Of a stretch of 64,000 nucleotides of DNA, positions 17,083-28,515 are shown piece after piece. Every line of letters begins with the position of its first letter. The first letter of the stretch is position 1. Made by a program: the position numbers and the translations under genes. The notes beneath the pieces are model-generated. The model worked only from the letters and a program-made list of their open reading frames with translations, did no database searches and was not told where the DNA came from. This DNA comes from Marinobacter daepoensis DSM 16072. Lineage in GTDB: Bacteria; Pseudomonadota; Gammaproteobacteria; Pseudomonadales; Oleiphilaceae. The DNA lies in assembly GCF_000421165.1 (NCBI RefSeq), contig NZ_ATWI01000009.1, forward strand, positions 496,001-560,000. The letters are read 5' to 3'.

Positions 17083-17547
17083 ATGATAACCGCACGCGCA
17101 AACTACGTTGCACTGGCTCCGGAAGCCATGCAGATTCTGATGGATCAGGAACGCTATCTGAGAGACCGTTTTCACGCGTCGGAGCCCCTTGGGGCTGCCA
17201 TTTGGGAATTGATCAAACTCAGAGTATCCCAGATAAACCAATGCGCCTTTTGCATTGATTTGCACAGCAAAGAGGCACTGGCGCAGGGCGAAACTGCGGA
17301 GCGTATTATTGGCTTGAGCGCCTGGCGCGATATGCCTCTATATTCTGCAGTAGAAGAAGCTGCTTTGGCCTGGGCAGAGCACCTTACCGATGGCAGAACG
17401 GTAGACGACCAAATGTACCTGAACATGGTCAATACCCTGGGTGAGCGGGCGCTGTTAGATATAACCCTGGCCGTGAATGCAATCAATGGATGGAACAGGA
17501 TCGTAAAGACCTTCAAACCGGAGGTAGGAAGCTATAAACCCAGATAG
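17083..17547 (+). CDS. Carboxymuconolactone decarboxylase / AhpD-like protein
   Basis: A 154-residue all-helical protein of the CMD/AhpD superfamily. The core CxxCxxxH motif is complete (Cys54, Cys57, His61 in CAFCIDLH), preceded by ELIKLRVSQIN. Family members with this motif act as thiol-dependent alkylhydroperoxidases or in detoxification of small organic peroxides. The start is ATG 17083, preceded by GGGAGG; a longer frame upstream lacks a ribosome site. The next gene encodes an AraC-type regulator that probably controls it. Confidence 0.85.
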   Translation: MITARANYVALAPEAMQILMDQERYLRDRFHASEPLGAAIWELIKLRVSQINQCAFCIDLHSKEALAQGETAERIIGLSAWRDMPLYSAVEEAALAWAEHLTDGRTVDDQMYLNMVNTLGERALLDITLAVNAINGWNRIVKTFKPEVGSYKPR

Positions 17548-17572
17548 CCTCAGACCAGTTCTGGACTTTCAG

Positions 17573-18307
17573 TTGTCCTGTCCATCGGGACCAGCATCAG
17601 CCTTTGTTCAGGGTATCTGGTCAGCGTCGGTAGACAGGGGGGATTCCGGGCCAGTGGTGAAACTGCTGCACTCAGAGGCGTGCAGCAGTCTCTGGTTTCA
17701 TCTGGCTGGCGAGGTAAAGATCGGCGACACCTCGATTCCCGAAGGCGTCATCGCACTGCCAGTCGAGAAAGCTTCCCAAACCGTTTCCCTGTATCCCGAG
17801 TCACAGCTTGCAGGGATACGCTTCCAGCCCGCCATTGGCTACGGTGTCATAGGACAACACGTTGACCGCCCTACCACCCTGAGCACGGAACACGCCCTCA
17901 TGCCAGGTCTTCAACAGCTCTTCACAGACCTGCAGGCCATTCCAAACAATGAGCACCGGGTGACAACCCTGCATCACTGGGTACAGCAAAATTTCCGTTT
18001 CGAAAACGTCATCCCCGGCCCGCTCAAGCAGGCACTGAATCACCTTAATCACACCGTGCCACCCGGTGCGTTGATCGATCGGATGAACGTCAGCCAACGG
18101 CACCTGGAGCGTCTTTTCCGACATTGGATTGAAATGACACCGAAGCAGTATCAGCGTATTTTGCGGGTAAAGCGAGCGATCGACCACCTCCGTACCCACA
18201 ATGAGGCTAATCTGGCGGAGGTTGCCGATCAGTTTGGATTCAGCGATCAGGCCCACATGACACGAGAGTTTCGTGCGATTGCAGGAGTGACCCCCGGAAA
18301 GGTCTGA
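17573..18307 (+). CDS. AraC-family transcriptional regulator
   Basis: The C-terminal 95 residues carry the two helix-turn-helix units of AraC regulators (LIDRMNVSQRHLERLFRHW and LAEVADQFGFSDQAHMTREF, then VTPGK). The N-terminal 140 residues form a ligand-binding domain like those beginning FVQGIW. No ATG is well placed: the annotated start is a TTG at 17573. The frame is open upstream to 17528, and CTG 17561 is another option. No clear Shine-Dalgarno sequence is seen, so translation may be coupled to the AhpD-like gene ending 25 bases earlier. It probably regulates that neighbour. Confidence 0.82.
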   Translation: MSCPSGPASAFVQGIWSASVDRGDSGPVVKLLHSEACSSLWFHLAGEVKIGDTSIPEGVIALPVEKASQTVSLYPESQLAGIRFQPAIGYGVIGQHVDRPTTLSTEHALMPGLQQLFTDLQAIPNNEHRVTTLHHWVQQNFRFENVIPGPLKQALNHLNHTVPPGALIDRMNVSQRHLERLFRHWIEMTPKQYQRILRVKRAIDHLRTHNEANLAEVADQFGFSDQAHMTREFRAIAGVTPGKV

Positions 18308-18400
18308 GCCAACTTAATCGCGCTCCTCGCTCCTGACTGGCCTGATCCCTGACCTTTAAAGGCGCCACCAAGCACTTACCTGAGCATACCTGGAAACCCT

Positions 18401-19015
18401 ATGCATAAGCTTCTGTTTTTCCTGATCTTGGTATCAGGAACCACCCTGGCTCAACCCACATGGGACTATCAGGAAAATGTGGAATACCTGGCGAATGGCG
18501 ATCCCAGCAGGATCTGGCTGGCCGACGGACGTAAGGTAGAAGTGATCTACGAGCCCATCCCGTGGGAGGAAGTCGACAGCTGGGCTGAGGGGAAACCGCT
18601 CATTCTGGGCTACCGGACCGGCGTTGGTACCCTGCTGCACGACCCCAAGACCGGCAAAGAAATTCCCGTGTTATCCGGGCTGGCTCAGCACCCGCTGGAC
18701 CGAATTCTCGATCAGTGCCTTGAGGAAAACTGGACAACCCTTGGAATGATTGAATGCTACGGCGCGACCCATGCCCGTTGGGATGCAGAGCTGAATGCGC
18801 ACTGTAAAAGGCTGATGAATACATTGTCCCCAGGGCAGCAGGCCCTTCTGAGACAAAGCCAGAAAGCCTGGATCGCCTTCAAAGACGCTCAGCTGGTATC
18901 CATTCATGCCATTTATGACCGGGATGGTACAATCTGGCGCGTCGTACAGGCCCAGCAGGCGATGAAGGTGACCAAGGAACAGGCACAGCGCTTAAACAGC
19001 TTTTCCGGGTTCTGA
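18401..19015 (+). CDS. Exported LprI/DUF1311-domain protein
   Basis: A 204-residue secreted protein with a signal peptide (cleavage near TLAQ-PT). The C-terminal half matches the DUF1311/LprI pattern: paired cysteines in CLEEN and IECYG, a helical stretch with HCKRLMNTLSPGQQALLRQSQKAWIAFKDAQ, and a tail of helices. LprI of mycobacteria inhibits lysozyme, but most family members are uncharacterised. The N-terminal 90 residues (DGRKVEVIYEPIPWEEV) match nothing I know. It stands alone between the AraC regulator and the LOG gene. Confidence 0.75.
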   Translation: MHKLLFFLILVSGTTLAQPTWDYQENVEYLANGDPSRIWLADGRKVEVIYEPIPWEEVDSWAEGKPLILGYRTGVGTLLHDPKTGKEIPVLSGLAQHPLDRILDQCLEENWTTLGMIECYGATHARWDAELNAHCKRLMNTLSPGQQALLRQSQKAWIAFKDAQLVSIHAIYDRDGTIWRVVQAQQAMKVTKEQAQRLNSFSGF

Positions 19016-19128
19016 GTTCCACGGGGCGGATCAGCACCAGCCCGGTCTCTCTTATCTTTCTATCAGGCCTTCTGCTTACAAGCAGGCAGTCCTGCCCTCA
19101 AACCAAACGATGGAGTCACATCAAAGAT

Positions 19129-19689
19129 ATGAAAATTGCCGTATTTTGTGGTTCAAGCAGCGGTGAGAATCCAGCCTTTGTCGAGGCCACCCGGGCCTTA
19201 GGGCACTACCTCGCAGGCCAGGGCGTGGATTTGGTGTATGGCGGCGGAAACGTGGGGCTGATGGGCGTGATTGCCGATTCTTTTCTTGAAAAAGGCGCGA
19301 AGGTCTACGGGGTAATTCCAGAATACCTGAAAGAACGGGAACTCGCCCATCAGGGCCTCACCGAACTGAGTATTGTGGCCGACATGCACGAGAGAAAGGC
19401 GAGCATGGCCAACATGGCCGATGCATTTGTTGCGCTGCCTGGCGGTGCTGGCACTCTGGAGGAAATCTTCGAGGCCTGGACCTGGGGCCAGCTGGGCCAC
19501 CATGCCAAGCCCTGTGCGTTCTATAACATCAACGGTTTCTACAATCTGTTGATGGAAATGGTCTTAAACATGGTCCATTCCGGCTTTCTGAAGCCCCATC
19601 ATGCAGAGATGCTGATCCATACAGATAATGCCGAAACATTGCTGTCGTCGATCCGCTCTTACCAGGCCCCCAGGCAGAAATGGACCTGA
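19129..19689 (+). CDS. LOG-family nucleoside 5'-monophosphate phosphoribohydrolase
   Basis: A 186-residue Rossmann-type protein with both LOG signatures: GGGNVGLMG near residue 38 and PGGAGTLEE near residue 103. Family enzymes release the base from nucleoside monophosphates. In plants and some bacteria they activate cytokinins; in many bacteria they are thought to clear damaged nucleotides. The historical label lysine decarboxylase is wrong for this family. The ATG has only a distant Shine-Dalgarno-like GGAG. Monocistronic. Confidence 0.9.
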   Translation: MKIAVFCGSSSGENPAFVEATRALGHYLAGQGVDLVYGGGNVGLMGVIADSFLEKGAKVYGVIPEYLKERELAHQGLTELSIVADMHERKASMANMADAFVALPGGAGTLEEIFEAWTWGQLGHHAKPCAFYNINGFYNLLMEMVLNMVHSGFLKPHHAEMLIHTDNAETLLSSIRSYQAPRQKWT

Positions 19690-19840
19690 GACGAAGGTTT
19701 CAGCAAAAACCACAAAGTTTTGCGCTCACAAGCGGTTTGATCAAAAATGCCCTGCCCGCTGATGCGTTCAAGGATGCATTGGCCGACAACGGAGCCTGGC
19801 GATACCTCCGCCGGGCAATCTTTACAAACGGAGCAGTAAC

Positions 19841-20239
19841 ATGAGAATTGTTGTTTTCTTGGCCTTTATCCTTTGCGCATCCACCTCATTTGCAAATGAA
19901 GAAAGCGAGAAGAAGGCCGCCGCCGAGCGGTATCTGGCGGCGACCCCCATGTCAGACATGCTGTCGGACATGGCGGGCAATATGGCCATGCAGATCCCGG
20001 AAGCAGAACGAGACGACTTCATTCGCCTGATGACCACGGAAGTCGACGTCAGCAAGCTGGAATCTGCCGCCCTGGACGCCATGGTAAAAACATTCACACT
20101 TGAAGAGCTGAACGCCTTGGCAGACTTTTACGGCTCAGACGTTGGCAAATCCGCCATGGGCAAGTTCGGCACCTACATGGCAATGGTCATGCCAGCGATC
20201 CAGCGCGAAATCATGAGAGCCGTTTCGGAAATGCAGTGA
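19841..20239 (+). CDS. Exported DUF2059-domain protein
   Basis: A 132-residue protein with a signal peptide (cleavage near SFAN). The helical pattern FTLEELNALADFYGSDVGKSAMGKF is the DUF2059 signature. The family is periplasmic and has no assigned function. Two methionine-rich stretches (MSDMLSDMAGNMAM and MAMVMPAI) are visible. About 150 bases separate it from the LOG gene. Confidence 0.8.
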   Translation: MRIVVFLAFILCASTSFANEESEKKAAAERYLAATPMSDMLSDMAGNMAMQIPEAERDDFIRLMTTEVDVSKLESAALDAMVKTFTLEELNALADFYGSDVGKSAMGKFGTYMAMVMPAIQREIMRAVSEMQ

Positions 20240-20368
20240 GTTCAGACCGGCTCTTTTTAACCCAGGCCCGGAGACGTCATGTCTCCCGGCTGGGCTGGTG
20301 TTCCCACGTTTTGCCGCTGCAATCTGACCTCTCCCCAGTCCTGGAACTCCCAAAAGGCGACCACCATC

Positions 20369-20821
20369 ATGGGTAAATCAATAGCGTTGGCAGGGCTACT
20401 GGTTCTGCTGCTGGTGTTGCTTGTTTTTCAGTATATGATCACTTCGGTACCAGGCCTGGAGCCGCCGATTGTGGTTCGTGATGCCCGGCTGGTGGACGAT
20501 GACAATTCGTTGATGGTGTCGCTTATCGGCCGCGATGGACGGCGCTTTACGGTCGGCCTGCGGGGGGACATGACGGAAAAGCCCGAAGAAGCGGCTCTGT
20601 TTTTTATCAGCCGCCCGGATCTCGTGCCCTACGTGTACTGGCCCGGATACCGCAGCAACGATGAGAAGCGCGTGCTACGGTTGCTGGGTGCCTGGGCGAA
20701 GACTCAAGACGCTCCTGCCCCGGGCGAATTAACGGCCGCCATTGAAAGCGGGCTGCCAGCTCAGGGTGCGGCCCATGCGACGGCCTATCAGATATACACC
20801 GTATTGAAAGACAGGAACTGA
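20369..20821 (+). CDS. Hypothetical membrane-anchored protein
   Basis: About 150 residues. The start at ATG 20369 gives a typical N-terminal membrane anchor (MGKSIALAGLLVLLLVLLVF), with AAAGGCG upstream; an earlier in-frame start would put a polar segment before it. The rest is a soluble, probably periplasmic domain (VVRDARLVDDDNSLMVSL, then PYVYWPGYRSNDEKRVLRLLG). No family recognised. It ends nine bases before the emrE-like gene, so the two may be co-transcribed. Confidence 0.65.
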   Translation: MGKSIALAGLLVLLLVLLVFQYMITSVPGLEPPIVVRDARLVDDDNSLMVSLIGRDGRRFTVGLRGDMTEKPEEAALFFISRPDLVPYVYWPGYRSNDEKRVLRLLGAWAKTQDAPAPGELTAAIESGLPAQGAAHATAYQIYTVLKDRN

Positions 20822-20830
20822 AGAGCGGTT

Positions 20831-21163
20831 ATGAAAAGCTGGTTACTTCTCGGTGTGGCCATTGTGGCCGAAGTGATTGCAACGTCGGCGCTGAAATCCA
20901 GTGAAGGCTTTACGCGTCTGGTGCCCTCTGTGGTCGTCATCATCGGGTACAGCGTGGCTTTCTATTTTCTGTCCCTGGCCATCAAGGTCATTCCAGTCGG
21001 CATTGCCTATGCCGTCTGGGCCGGGCTGGGCATTGTATTAATTTCGCTCATCGGTTGGGCGCTGCTCGGCCAAAAGCTGGATTTTCCTGCGGTTGTCGGT
21101 ATGCTGCTGATTGTAGCCGGCGTACTGGTTATCAACCTGCTTTCCAACACAGGTGCACACTGA
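20831..21163 (+). CDS. emrE: Small multidrug resistance efflux protein, EmrE-like
   Basis: A 110-residue, four-helix inner-membrane transporter closely resembling E. coli EmrE in length and sequence ([20 protein letters not shown], then [20 protein letters not shown]). Glu14, the proton and drug coupling residue, is present. It should exchange protons for quaternary ammonium or related lipophilic cations as an antiparallel dimer. The similarity is to the EmrE branch rather than the guanidinium-specific Gdx/SugE branch, judging by eye. Confidence 0.9.
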   Translation: MKSWLLLGVAIVAEVIATSALKSSEGFTRLVPSVVVIIGYSVAFYFLSLAIKVIPVGIAYAVWAGLGIVLISLIGWALLGQKLDFPAVVGMLLIVAGVLVINLLSNTGAH

Positions 21164-21169
21164 ACCGAC

Positions 21170-21655
21170 ATGACTACCGTAACTTCGATCGCTATTCGTA
21201 AATACCGGATTCAGGATCTGAGCCCGGTGGTTCGCCTGTTTACCGACTCGGTGCATGAACTCACAGCAGGCGCCTACGACGAAACCCAGCGCTACGCCTG
21301 GGCTTCCCGCACGCCTCATTTAGATACCTGGCGCGAACGCCTGGAATCCCTCGAAACGCTGGTCGCGGAGGAAGGGAACGATCTGGCCGGATTCATTTCC
21401 TATGAAAAAGACGGCCACATCGATCTGGTATTTACCGCCCCCAATTATGCTCGCCGGGGCATAGCCTCTGCGCTTTACCATGAAGCCGAAGTACAGCTCA
21501 AAGCTCTGAACGTCAACGAACTGAAAACCGAAGCCAGTGTGGTCGCCCGGCCGTTCTTTGAACGTCATGGTTTTGAGGTGGTTGATGAGCAGCGGGTGAC
21601 CGTCCGTGGCGCTCAGTTCCTTCGCTATCTGATGCGTAAAACCCTGGCAGACTAA
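21170..21655 (+). CDS. GNAT-family N-acetyltransferase
   Basis: A 161-residue single-domain GNAT protein. The acetyl-CoA binding segment is VFTAPNYARRGIASALYHEAE, with the pyrophosphate loop RRGIA, and a late beta-strand region reads RPFFERHGFEVVDEQRV. The substrate cannot be read from the sequence. It begins six bases after the emrE-like gene, so it may share that transcript, and ends four bases before the opposing reductase gene. Confidence 0.85.
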   Translation: MTTVTSIAIRKYRIQDLSPVVRLFTDSVHELTAGAYDETQRYAWASRTPHLDTWRERLESLETLVAEEGNDLAGFISYEKDGHIDLVFTAPNYARRGIASALYHEAEVQLKALNVNELKTEASVVARPFFERHGFEVVDEQRVTVRGAQFLRYLMRKTLAD

Positions 21656-21659
21656 CCCG

Positions 21660-23717
21660 TTATCCCACGGGCTCTTCCGCTCCGGCGGCAAGGGCCCGGA
21701 CCCGCTCGAAATCGTCCTCGGTAAACACGCCGTTCACACCGGAAACCGCAGCCAGCGCCATGCCGTGTTTGAGGCCAAGTTTGTAGATCTCCCGCACTTT
21801 CTCCCACTCAATGTTCCGGCCCAGGGTGAAATTTTCAAACCGGGCGTCCAGAGCCAGCACAATGGTCTCCGCCAGACAGGCATAGGCGATGCCATTGGGA
21901 AGGCCAATGTCCTTCATTCGGACTTCCCCCGGCAACCGGATTTCACCGGACTCGATGACCAGTACGTCCGGCCGCTTAGCCACGTCTTCGGCGGGAATAT
22001 CCAGTGGCCGGGCCACGTCGGTAATCACACAACCGGGCTTCACGTTCATGATGTCCAGAATGCGTTTGCCAGCGCCCGAGGTGGCGGTCACTATCATATC
22101 CATGTCTGGCAGGTCCCGGTCCGTAGTGGCTGCCACCTGTACACTGGCACCCGGCGTTTCCAGCTCAATGCTTTCTTTCAGGGCCAGCAGTTTTGCCGCC
22201 TCAGGGGCCACCAGATAAATTTCGTCCACTGCTTTAGCCAACAGTCGCGCGCACACCGAGCCAATTGCACCAGTGGCTCCCACCACCATGGCTTTACCAG
22301 CCATTTTGCCACTCTTGCCAATGCGGACCCGGCCAATCTTGCGGGCAGCCTCGTGGGCAGCCCACAACGCACCTGAGGCGCTGTAGCTGTTGCCGGTGGT
22401 AATAGGCAATGGCGCACGTTTGGCCACAGTAATGCCGGCATCACCCACCACCTTGGTGAAGGCCCCCAGCCCCATAATCTGGGCGCCCAGTTTTTTGGCG
22501 AGCCGGGCTGCTGCCAGTAACCGGCTATAGGTAAATTCAGGGCCATGGGCCATGATTTCTTTTGGCGTGCCGCCCACGGTGATCAGCCAGCCTTCCACTT
22601 CGTCTCCCGTAGGCGAGCGGATACCACTCACCTTCGAATAAATGAACGGAGGTGCGTAGGCCACGGCTTTTTCCACCAGATTCATCACCGTGGGTGGAGA
22701 CACATTGGCAATCCAGTCCAAAGGGGGTGTCTTGGTCAAGTACTGCTGCGAAAGCGGATGGATCACAAAAGCAAAGCGGTTTACCCGTCGATAACCGTTG
22801 GGATACAGGATTCTGGGCTCAATACCCAGCGTCTGGATAACCTCCAGAAAGTCGTCAGTGCCCAGTTGCTCCGGGGTCCGGGACAGGGCTGCGCTGATCA
22901 TCGCTTCCATCACATTAACGCCGACCGGTCGGCCTTCCAGCCACGGGCTGTAATCCACCACCATGGCTACTTTACGGGACCTTAGCCAATCCAGTGCGGA
23001 GTCGGTTACCCGGGAGGTAATCAGGGTTTTGCCATCCAGTTCTTTCTCTGAGAATGCCTCAAGGTCCCCAATGGCGCCCACGATGACATGGCAGTCCCTG
23101 ACCGATTCATGCAACGACCCTTGAATCAGCTTCTCACCCATGCGGTACAAAGGCGTTTTGTGAACCGCTTCAATCAGCTTCACCGCTACCGGGCGGAAAA
23201 TAACGCCAGCTGTCATTGAAGTGTAGGCTTCCAGTTGCCGTAGCGACGTCAGCAGCCTGGGTACACCAAAATCCAGATAAGGGTCGGCAAAAAACAGGTT
23301 GTCGGTGTGTTCCGAGAGCGCACGGGCGATTCGGTACCCGGCCTGACCGTTGAGAAACAGGACGCGGGCATTATCAAAGAAGTGGCCCAGTTCAGCCTGA
23401 GTATGCCTGACCGCCCATTCCTGAAGGATACCCCGCAGCCCTGCCCCGGTGGTGACTGGTTTGTCAGGTACACAGGCCTCCAGCCGGGCGGTATCCGGGT
23501 GCTCCAACTGCTCCTCCCCCACCTGATAGTGATCATGAATCATACTCAGCCCTATGGCATCGGCCTCACCCCGAACCGAATCCAGAAGGGCTACAGCGCG
23601 CTCCAGATTGCCATCGGCCCCCAGCCGAAGAAGACGGAACGGCTGGTCCATAAACGTGGTGGCCAGTTCGTAATCGAACTCTGACGATCCCAGGCTAACG
23701 CTGACAACCGTTTTCAT
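21660..23717 (-). CDS. Two-part dehydrogenase with acyl-ACP-reductase-like (AAR) C-terminal half
   Basis: A 685-residue protein. The N-terminal 380 residues are a separate domain I cannot name (it includes MIHDHYQVGEE and MVVDYSPWLEGRPVGVN). The C-terminal 290 residues follow the cyanobacterial long-chain acyl-ACP reductase pattern in order. They show GLGAFTKVVGDAG, TTGNSYSASGALWA (about 440), the NAD(P) loop VVGATGAIGS (about 478-487), and AYACLAETIVLALD with Cys614 where AAR has its catalytic cysteine, followed by NFTLGRNIEWEKVREI. Annotation pipelines may call it shikimate or amino-acid dehydrogenase. An acyl-ACP or acyl-CoA reductase making aldehydes is plausible, but no aldehyde-deformylating oxygenase is nearby. 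It has its own promoter region, divergent from the aldolase gene. Confidence 0.7.
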   Translation of the reverse strand: MKTVVSVSLGSSEFDYELATTFMDQPFRLLRLGADGNLERAVALLDSVRGEADAIGLSMIHDHYQVGEEQLEHPDTARLEACVPDKPVTTGAGLRGILQEWAVRHTQAELGHFFDNARVLFLNGQAGYRIARALSEHTDNLFFADPYLDFGVPRLLTSLRQLEAYTSMTAGVIFRPVAVKLIEAVHKTPLYRMGEKLIQGSLHESVRDCHVIVGAIGDLEAFSEKELDGKTLITSRVTDSALDWLRSRKVAMVVDYSPWLEGRPVGVNVMEAMISAALSRTPEQLGTDDFLEVIQTLGIEPRILYPNGYRRVNRFAFVIHPLSQQYLTKTPPLDWIANVSPPTVMNLVEKAVAYAPPFIYSKVSGIRSPTGDEVEGWLITVGGTPKEIMAHGPEFTYSRLLAAARLAKKLGAQIMGLGAFTKVVGDAGITVAKRAPLPITTGNSYSASGALWAAHEAARKIGRVRIGKSGKMAGKAMVVGATGAIGSVCARLLAKAVDEIYLVAPEAAKLLALKESIELETPGASVQVAATTDRDLPDMDMIVTATSGAGKRILDIMNVKPGCVITDVARPLDIPAEDVAKRPDVLVIESGEIRLPGEVRMKDIGLPNGIAYACLAETIVLALDARFENFTLGRNIEWEKVREIYKLGLKHGMALAAVSGVNGVFTEDDFERVRALAAGAEEPVG

Positions 23718-23856
23718 GGTGGGTTTCCTTTTGGATTTATTATGGCTTCAGTCTAGAAGATGGAGCGTCCACCTGCTTTAGCCCAGATCAAATACCCACC
23801 ACGAAATTTAGGTCTAAACTCATCCTGAACACCAACGTCAGTCACAGGGAGGCACC

Positions 23857-24876
23857 ATGTCCATTCAGGAAGAACTCAACACCACCATTGCCGACCTCGT
23901 GCGGCCAGGAAGGGGAATTCTGGCAGCCGATGAAAGCACACCCACCATCGCCAAACGTTTCAGCGCCGTGGGTGTCGAATCCACCGAAGCTTCCCGCCGC
24001 GAATACCGAAGCCTCATATTCTCCACGCCAGGCCTTGGCGAACACATCAGCGGAGTGATTCTGTATGAGGAAACGCTGCAACAACTGAGCCTGGAGGATG
24101 TCGCCATTCCCCGGCTGCTGTGCAACCAGGGCATCGTGCCCGGAATCAAGGTCGACATGGGCAAAGGACCCTTGGTAAATGCCCCCGGTGACGAGATTAC
24201 CTACGGCCTGGACGGACTCTCGTCCCGGCTGGAACGCTACAAATCCTTGGGGGCGAGATTCGCCAAATGGCGGGATGTGTTCCACATTTCCGATGTCTTG
24301 CCGTCCTCTCAGGCCATACGTTCCAACGCAGAGGTCCTGGCTCGCTATGCAGCCGTGTGTCAGGCCATGGGCATCGTGCCAATCGTGGAACCGGAAGTGC
24401 TGATGGATGGCCCCCACAGTATCAGTCGGGCAGCCGACGTTAGCGAAGAGGTATTGCTTGAGGTATTCAAGGCCCTGCACCGGCACCAGGTGAGTCTGGA
24501 ACAAATGGTACTCAAACCAAGTATGGTAACGCCCGGAAAGGCCAGCAGGAGAGCCAGCCCAGAGGAGGTTGCACACGCCACTCTGGCAGTCTTCCGGCGT
24601 GCGGTGCCTGCAGCGGTGCCGGGTATTTTCTTTCTGTCGGGTGGCCAGACTCCGGAGGAAGCCACCGACAATCTGAACGCCCTGAACCGCCTGGAAGAGG
24701 CCCCCTGGGCACTGAGCTTTTCCTATGGGCGGGCACTCCAGGAGCCCGCGCAAAAAGCCTGGGCCGGGCAACGGAGTAACGCAGGAGCCACTCAGGCGGC
24801 GCTGATAAAACGTGCCAGACTCAATGGCCTGGCCCGTTCCGGCGCCTACGCACCGCTAATGGAGGCTGACGACTAG
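23857..24876 (+). CDS. Class I fructose-bisphosphate aldolase
   Basis: A 339-residue Schiff-base aldolase of glycolysis and gluconeogenesis (fructose-1,6-bisphosphate to two triose phosphates). Diagnostic segments are GRGILAADESTPTIAKRF at the N-terminus, AKWRDVFHI, VEPEVLMDGPH, the active-site lysine in MVLKPSMV, and FLSGGQTPEEA. The start has GGAGG close upstream. Its last four bases overlap the end of the opposing dusC gene. Confidence 0.93.
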   Translation: MSIQEELNTTIADLVRPGRGILAADESTPTIAKRFSAVGVESTEASRREYRSLIFSTPGLGEHISGVILYEETLQQLSLEDVAIPRLLCNQGIVPGIKVDMGKGPLVNAPGDEITYGLDGLSSRLERYKSLGARFAKWRDVFHISDVLPSSQAIRSNAEVLARYAAVCQAMGIVPIVEPEVLMDGPHSISRAADVSEEVLLEVFKALHRHQVSLEQMVLKPSMVTPGKASRRASPEEVAHATLAVFRRAVPAAVPGIFFLSGGQTPEEATDNLNALNRLEEAPWALSFSYGRALQEPAQKAWAGQRSNAGATQAALIKRARLNGLARSGAYAPLMEADD

Positions 24877-25850
24877 GCCGCGTTGGTGCAGCGTTTAAGC
24901 TGATGTGCCGGCTGGTCCAGGCAGGCCAGCATAGGCGCCACTTCCCGGATTTTCCGAGCCTGGGGCCACAGAGCCTCGGCCTCAGCAAACCCCTGGCGCA
25001 GATAATTCAGCCATTGCTTGATACGCCCTGTCACGTATTTGTCTTCGAGCCGGGCCTGTAAGGCAGCAGAGTATTCCCGGACCAGCGCCACAGCCTCTTG
25101 CCAGGCCATAGGCTCCAGAGTATCGCCGTTCTGGGAGGCCTTAATCTGAGCCGCCAGATCCGGCCTGGCAATCAGACCCCGGCCGATCATGACGTCGTCG
25201 CAACCCGAGACTTCCCGGCAACGCCAGTAATCTGCAACGGTCCAGATTTCGCCATTTGCAATCACCCGGTTGCTGACCGCTTCACGCACGCGGGCAATTT
25301 CTTCCCAGTATGCTGGCGGCTTGTAGCCGTCCACCTTACTGCGTGCATGAATCACGATCTCCGCAGCACCCGCTGCCTCTAATGCCTGGCCACAAGCCAC
25401 TCCCATAGAGCGGTCCTCGTACCCCAGGCGCATCTTCGCGGTTACCGGAATATCCACCGGCAAGGCGGCCCGCACGGCAGCGGTAATCTCGTGCATCAGC
25501 TCCGGCTCGCGCATCAGCACACAACCACCTTTGTGTTTGTTGACGGTCTTGGCGGGACACCCAAAGTTTATGTCTACCTGCCCGGCCCCCAGCTCGGCGG
25601 CCTTGGCCCCGTGACGCCCCATCATCTCCGGGTCAGAGCCCAGAAGCTGAACCGCCACCGGGGTACCCACTTCCGTCAGGGCCCGATTGTGCAGCTCTGG
25701 CGCAAACTTGTAGAAAATCCGGGGGGGCAACATGCCCTGAGTCACGCGAATGAACTCCGTCACGCAACGGTCGATACCACCCACTTTGGTCAGGGTTTCA
25801 CGAATAGGTGCGTCGACCAGCCCTTCCATCGGGGCAAGGATGATTCGCAT
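24873..25850 (-). CDS. dusC: tRNA-dihydrouridine synthase C
   Basis: A 325-residue flavoenzyme that reduces uridine to dihydrouridine in the tRNA D-loop; in E. coli DusC acts at position 16. The N-terminus LAPMEGLVDAPIRE, the catalytic cysteine region DINFGCPAKTVNKHKGG, the FMN site VIANGEIW and DDVMIGRG, and the tail IKQWLNYLRQ match DusC rather than DusA or DusB. Monocistronic and convergent with the aldolase gene, overlapping it by four bases. Confidence 0.92.
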   Translation of the reverse strand: MRIILAPMEGLVDAPIRETLTKVGGIDRCVTEFIRVTQGMLPPRIFYKFAPELHNRALTEVGTPVAVQLLGSDPEMMGRHGAKAAELGAGQVDINFGCPAKTVNKHKGGCVLMREPELMHEITAAVRAALPVDIPVTAKMRLGYEDRSMGVACGQALEAAGAAEIVIHARSKVDGYKPPAYWEEIARVREAVSNRVIANGEIWTVADYWRCREVSGCDDVMIGRGLIARPDLAAQIKASQNGDTLEPMAWQEAVALVREYSAALQARLEDKYVTGRIKQWLNYLRQGFAEAEALWPQARKIREVAPMLACLDQPAHQLKRCTNAA

Positions 25851-25942
25851 GGGGGCTCCAGTGTCGAGAGAAATGCAGTAAGGGTGTTGCTGATCAATTT
25901 TCAGGCGGGGCGGATTGTAAGGAATTCAGGGAGAAGTTGGTA

Positions 25943-25971
25943 GCCGGACATCCCGAAACAGGATGTCCGGC
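25943..25971 (-). terminator. Stem-loop downstream of katG
   Basis: A perfect 11-pair stem (GCCGGACATCC with GGATGTCCGGC) lies 25 bases beyond the katG stop. There is no good T run on the minus strand, so it may act as a 3' stabilising structure or a weak terminator. Confidence 0.55.
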
Positions 25972-25995
25972 GAGTCTAACAACGTTATGGGTGGC

Positions 25996-28515
<2,520 letters not shown>

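Noticed and set aside
19129..19689. Lysine decarboxylase
   Set aside because: An old database label; PGGxGT and GGGxxGLM motifs define the LOG phosphoribohydrolase family.
21660..23717. Shikimate dehydrogenase function for the 685-residue protein
   Set aside because: Length is more than double that of AroE and the cofactor loop, GNxxxA region and cysteine match AAR-like reductases better.
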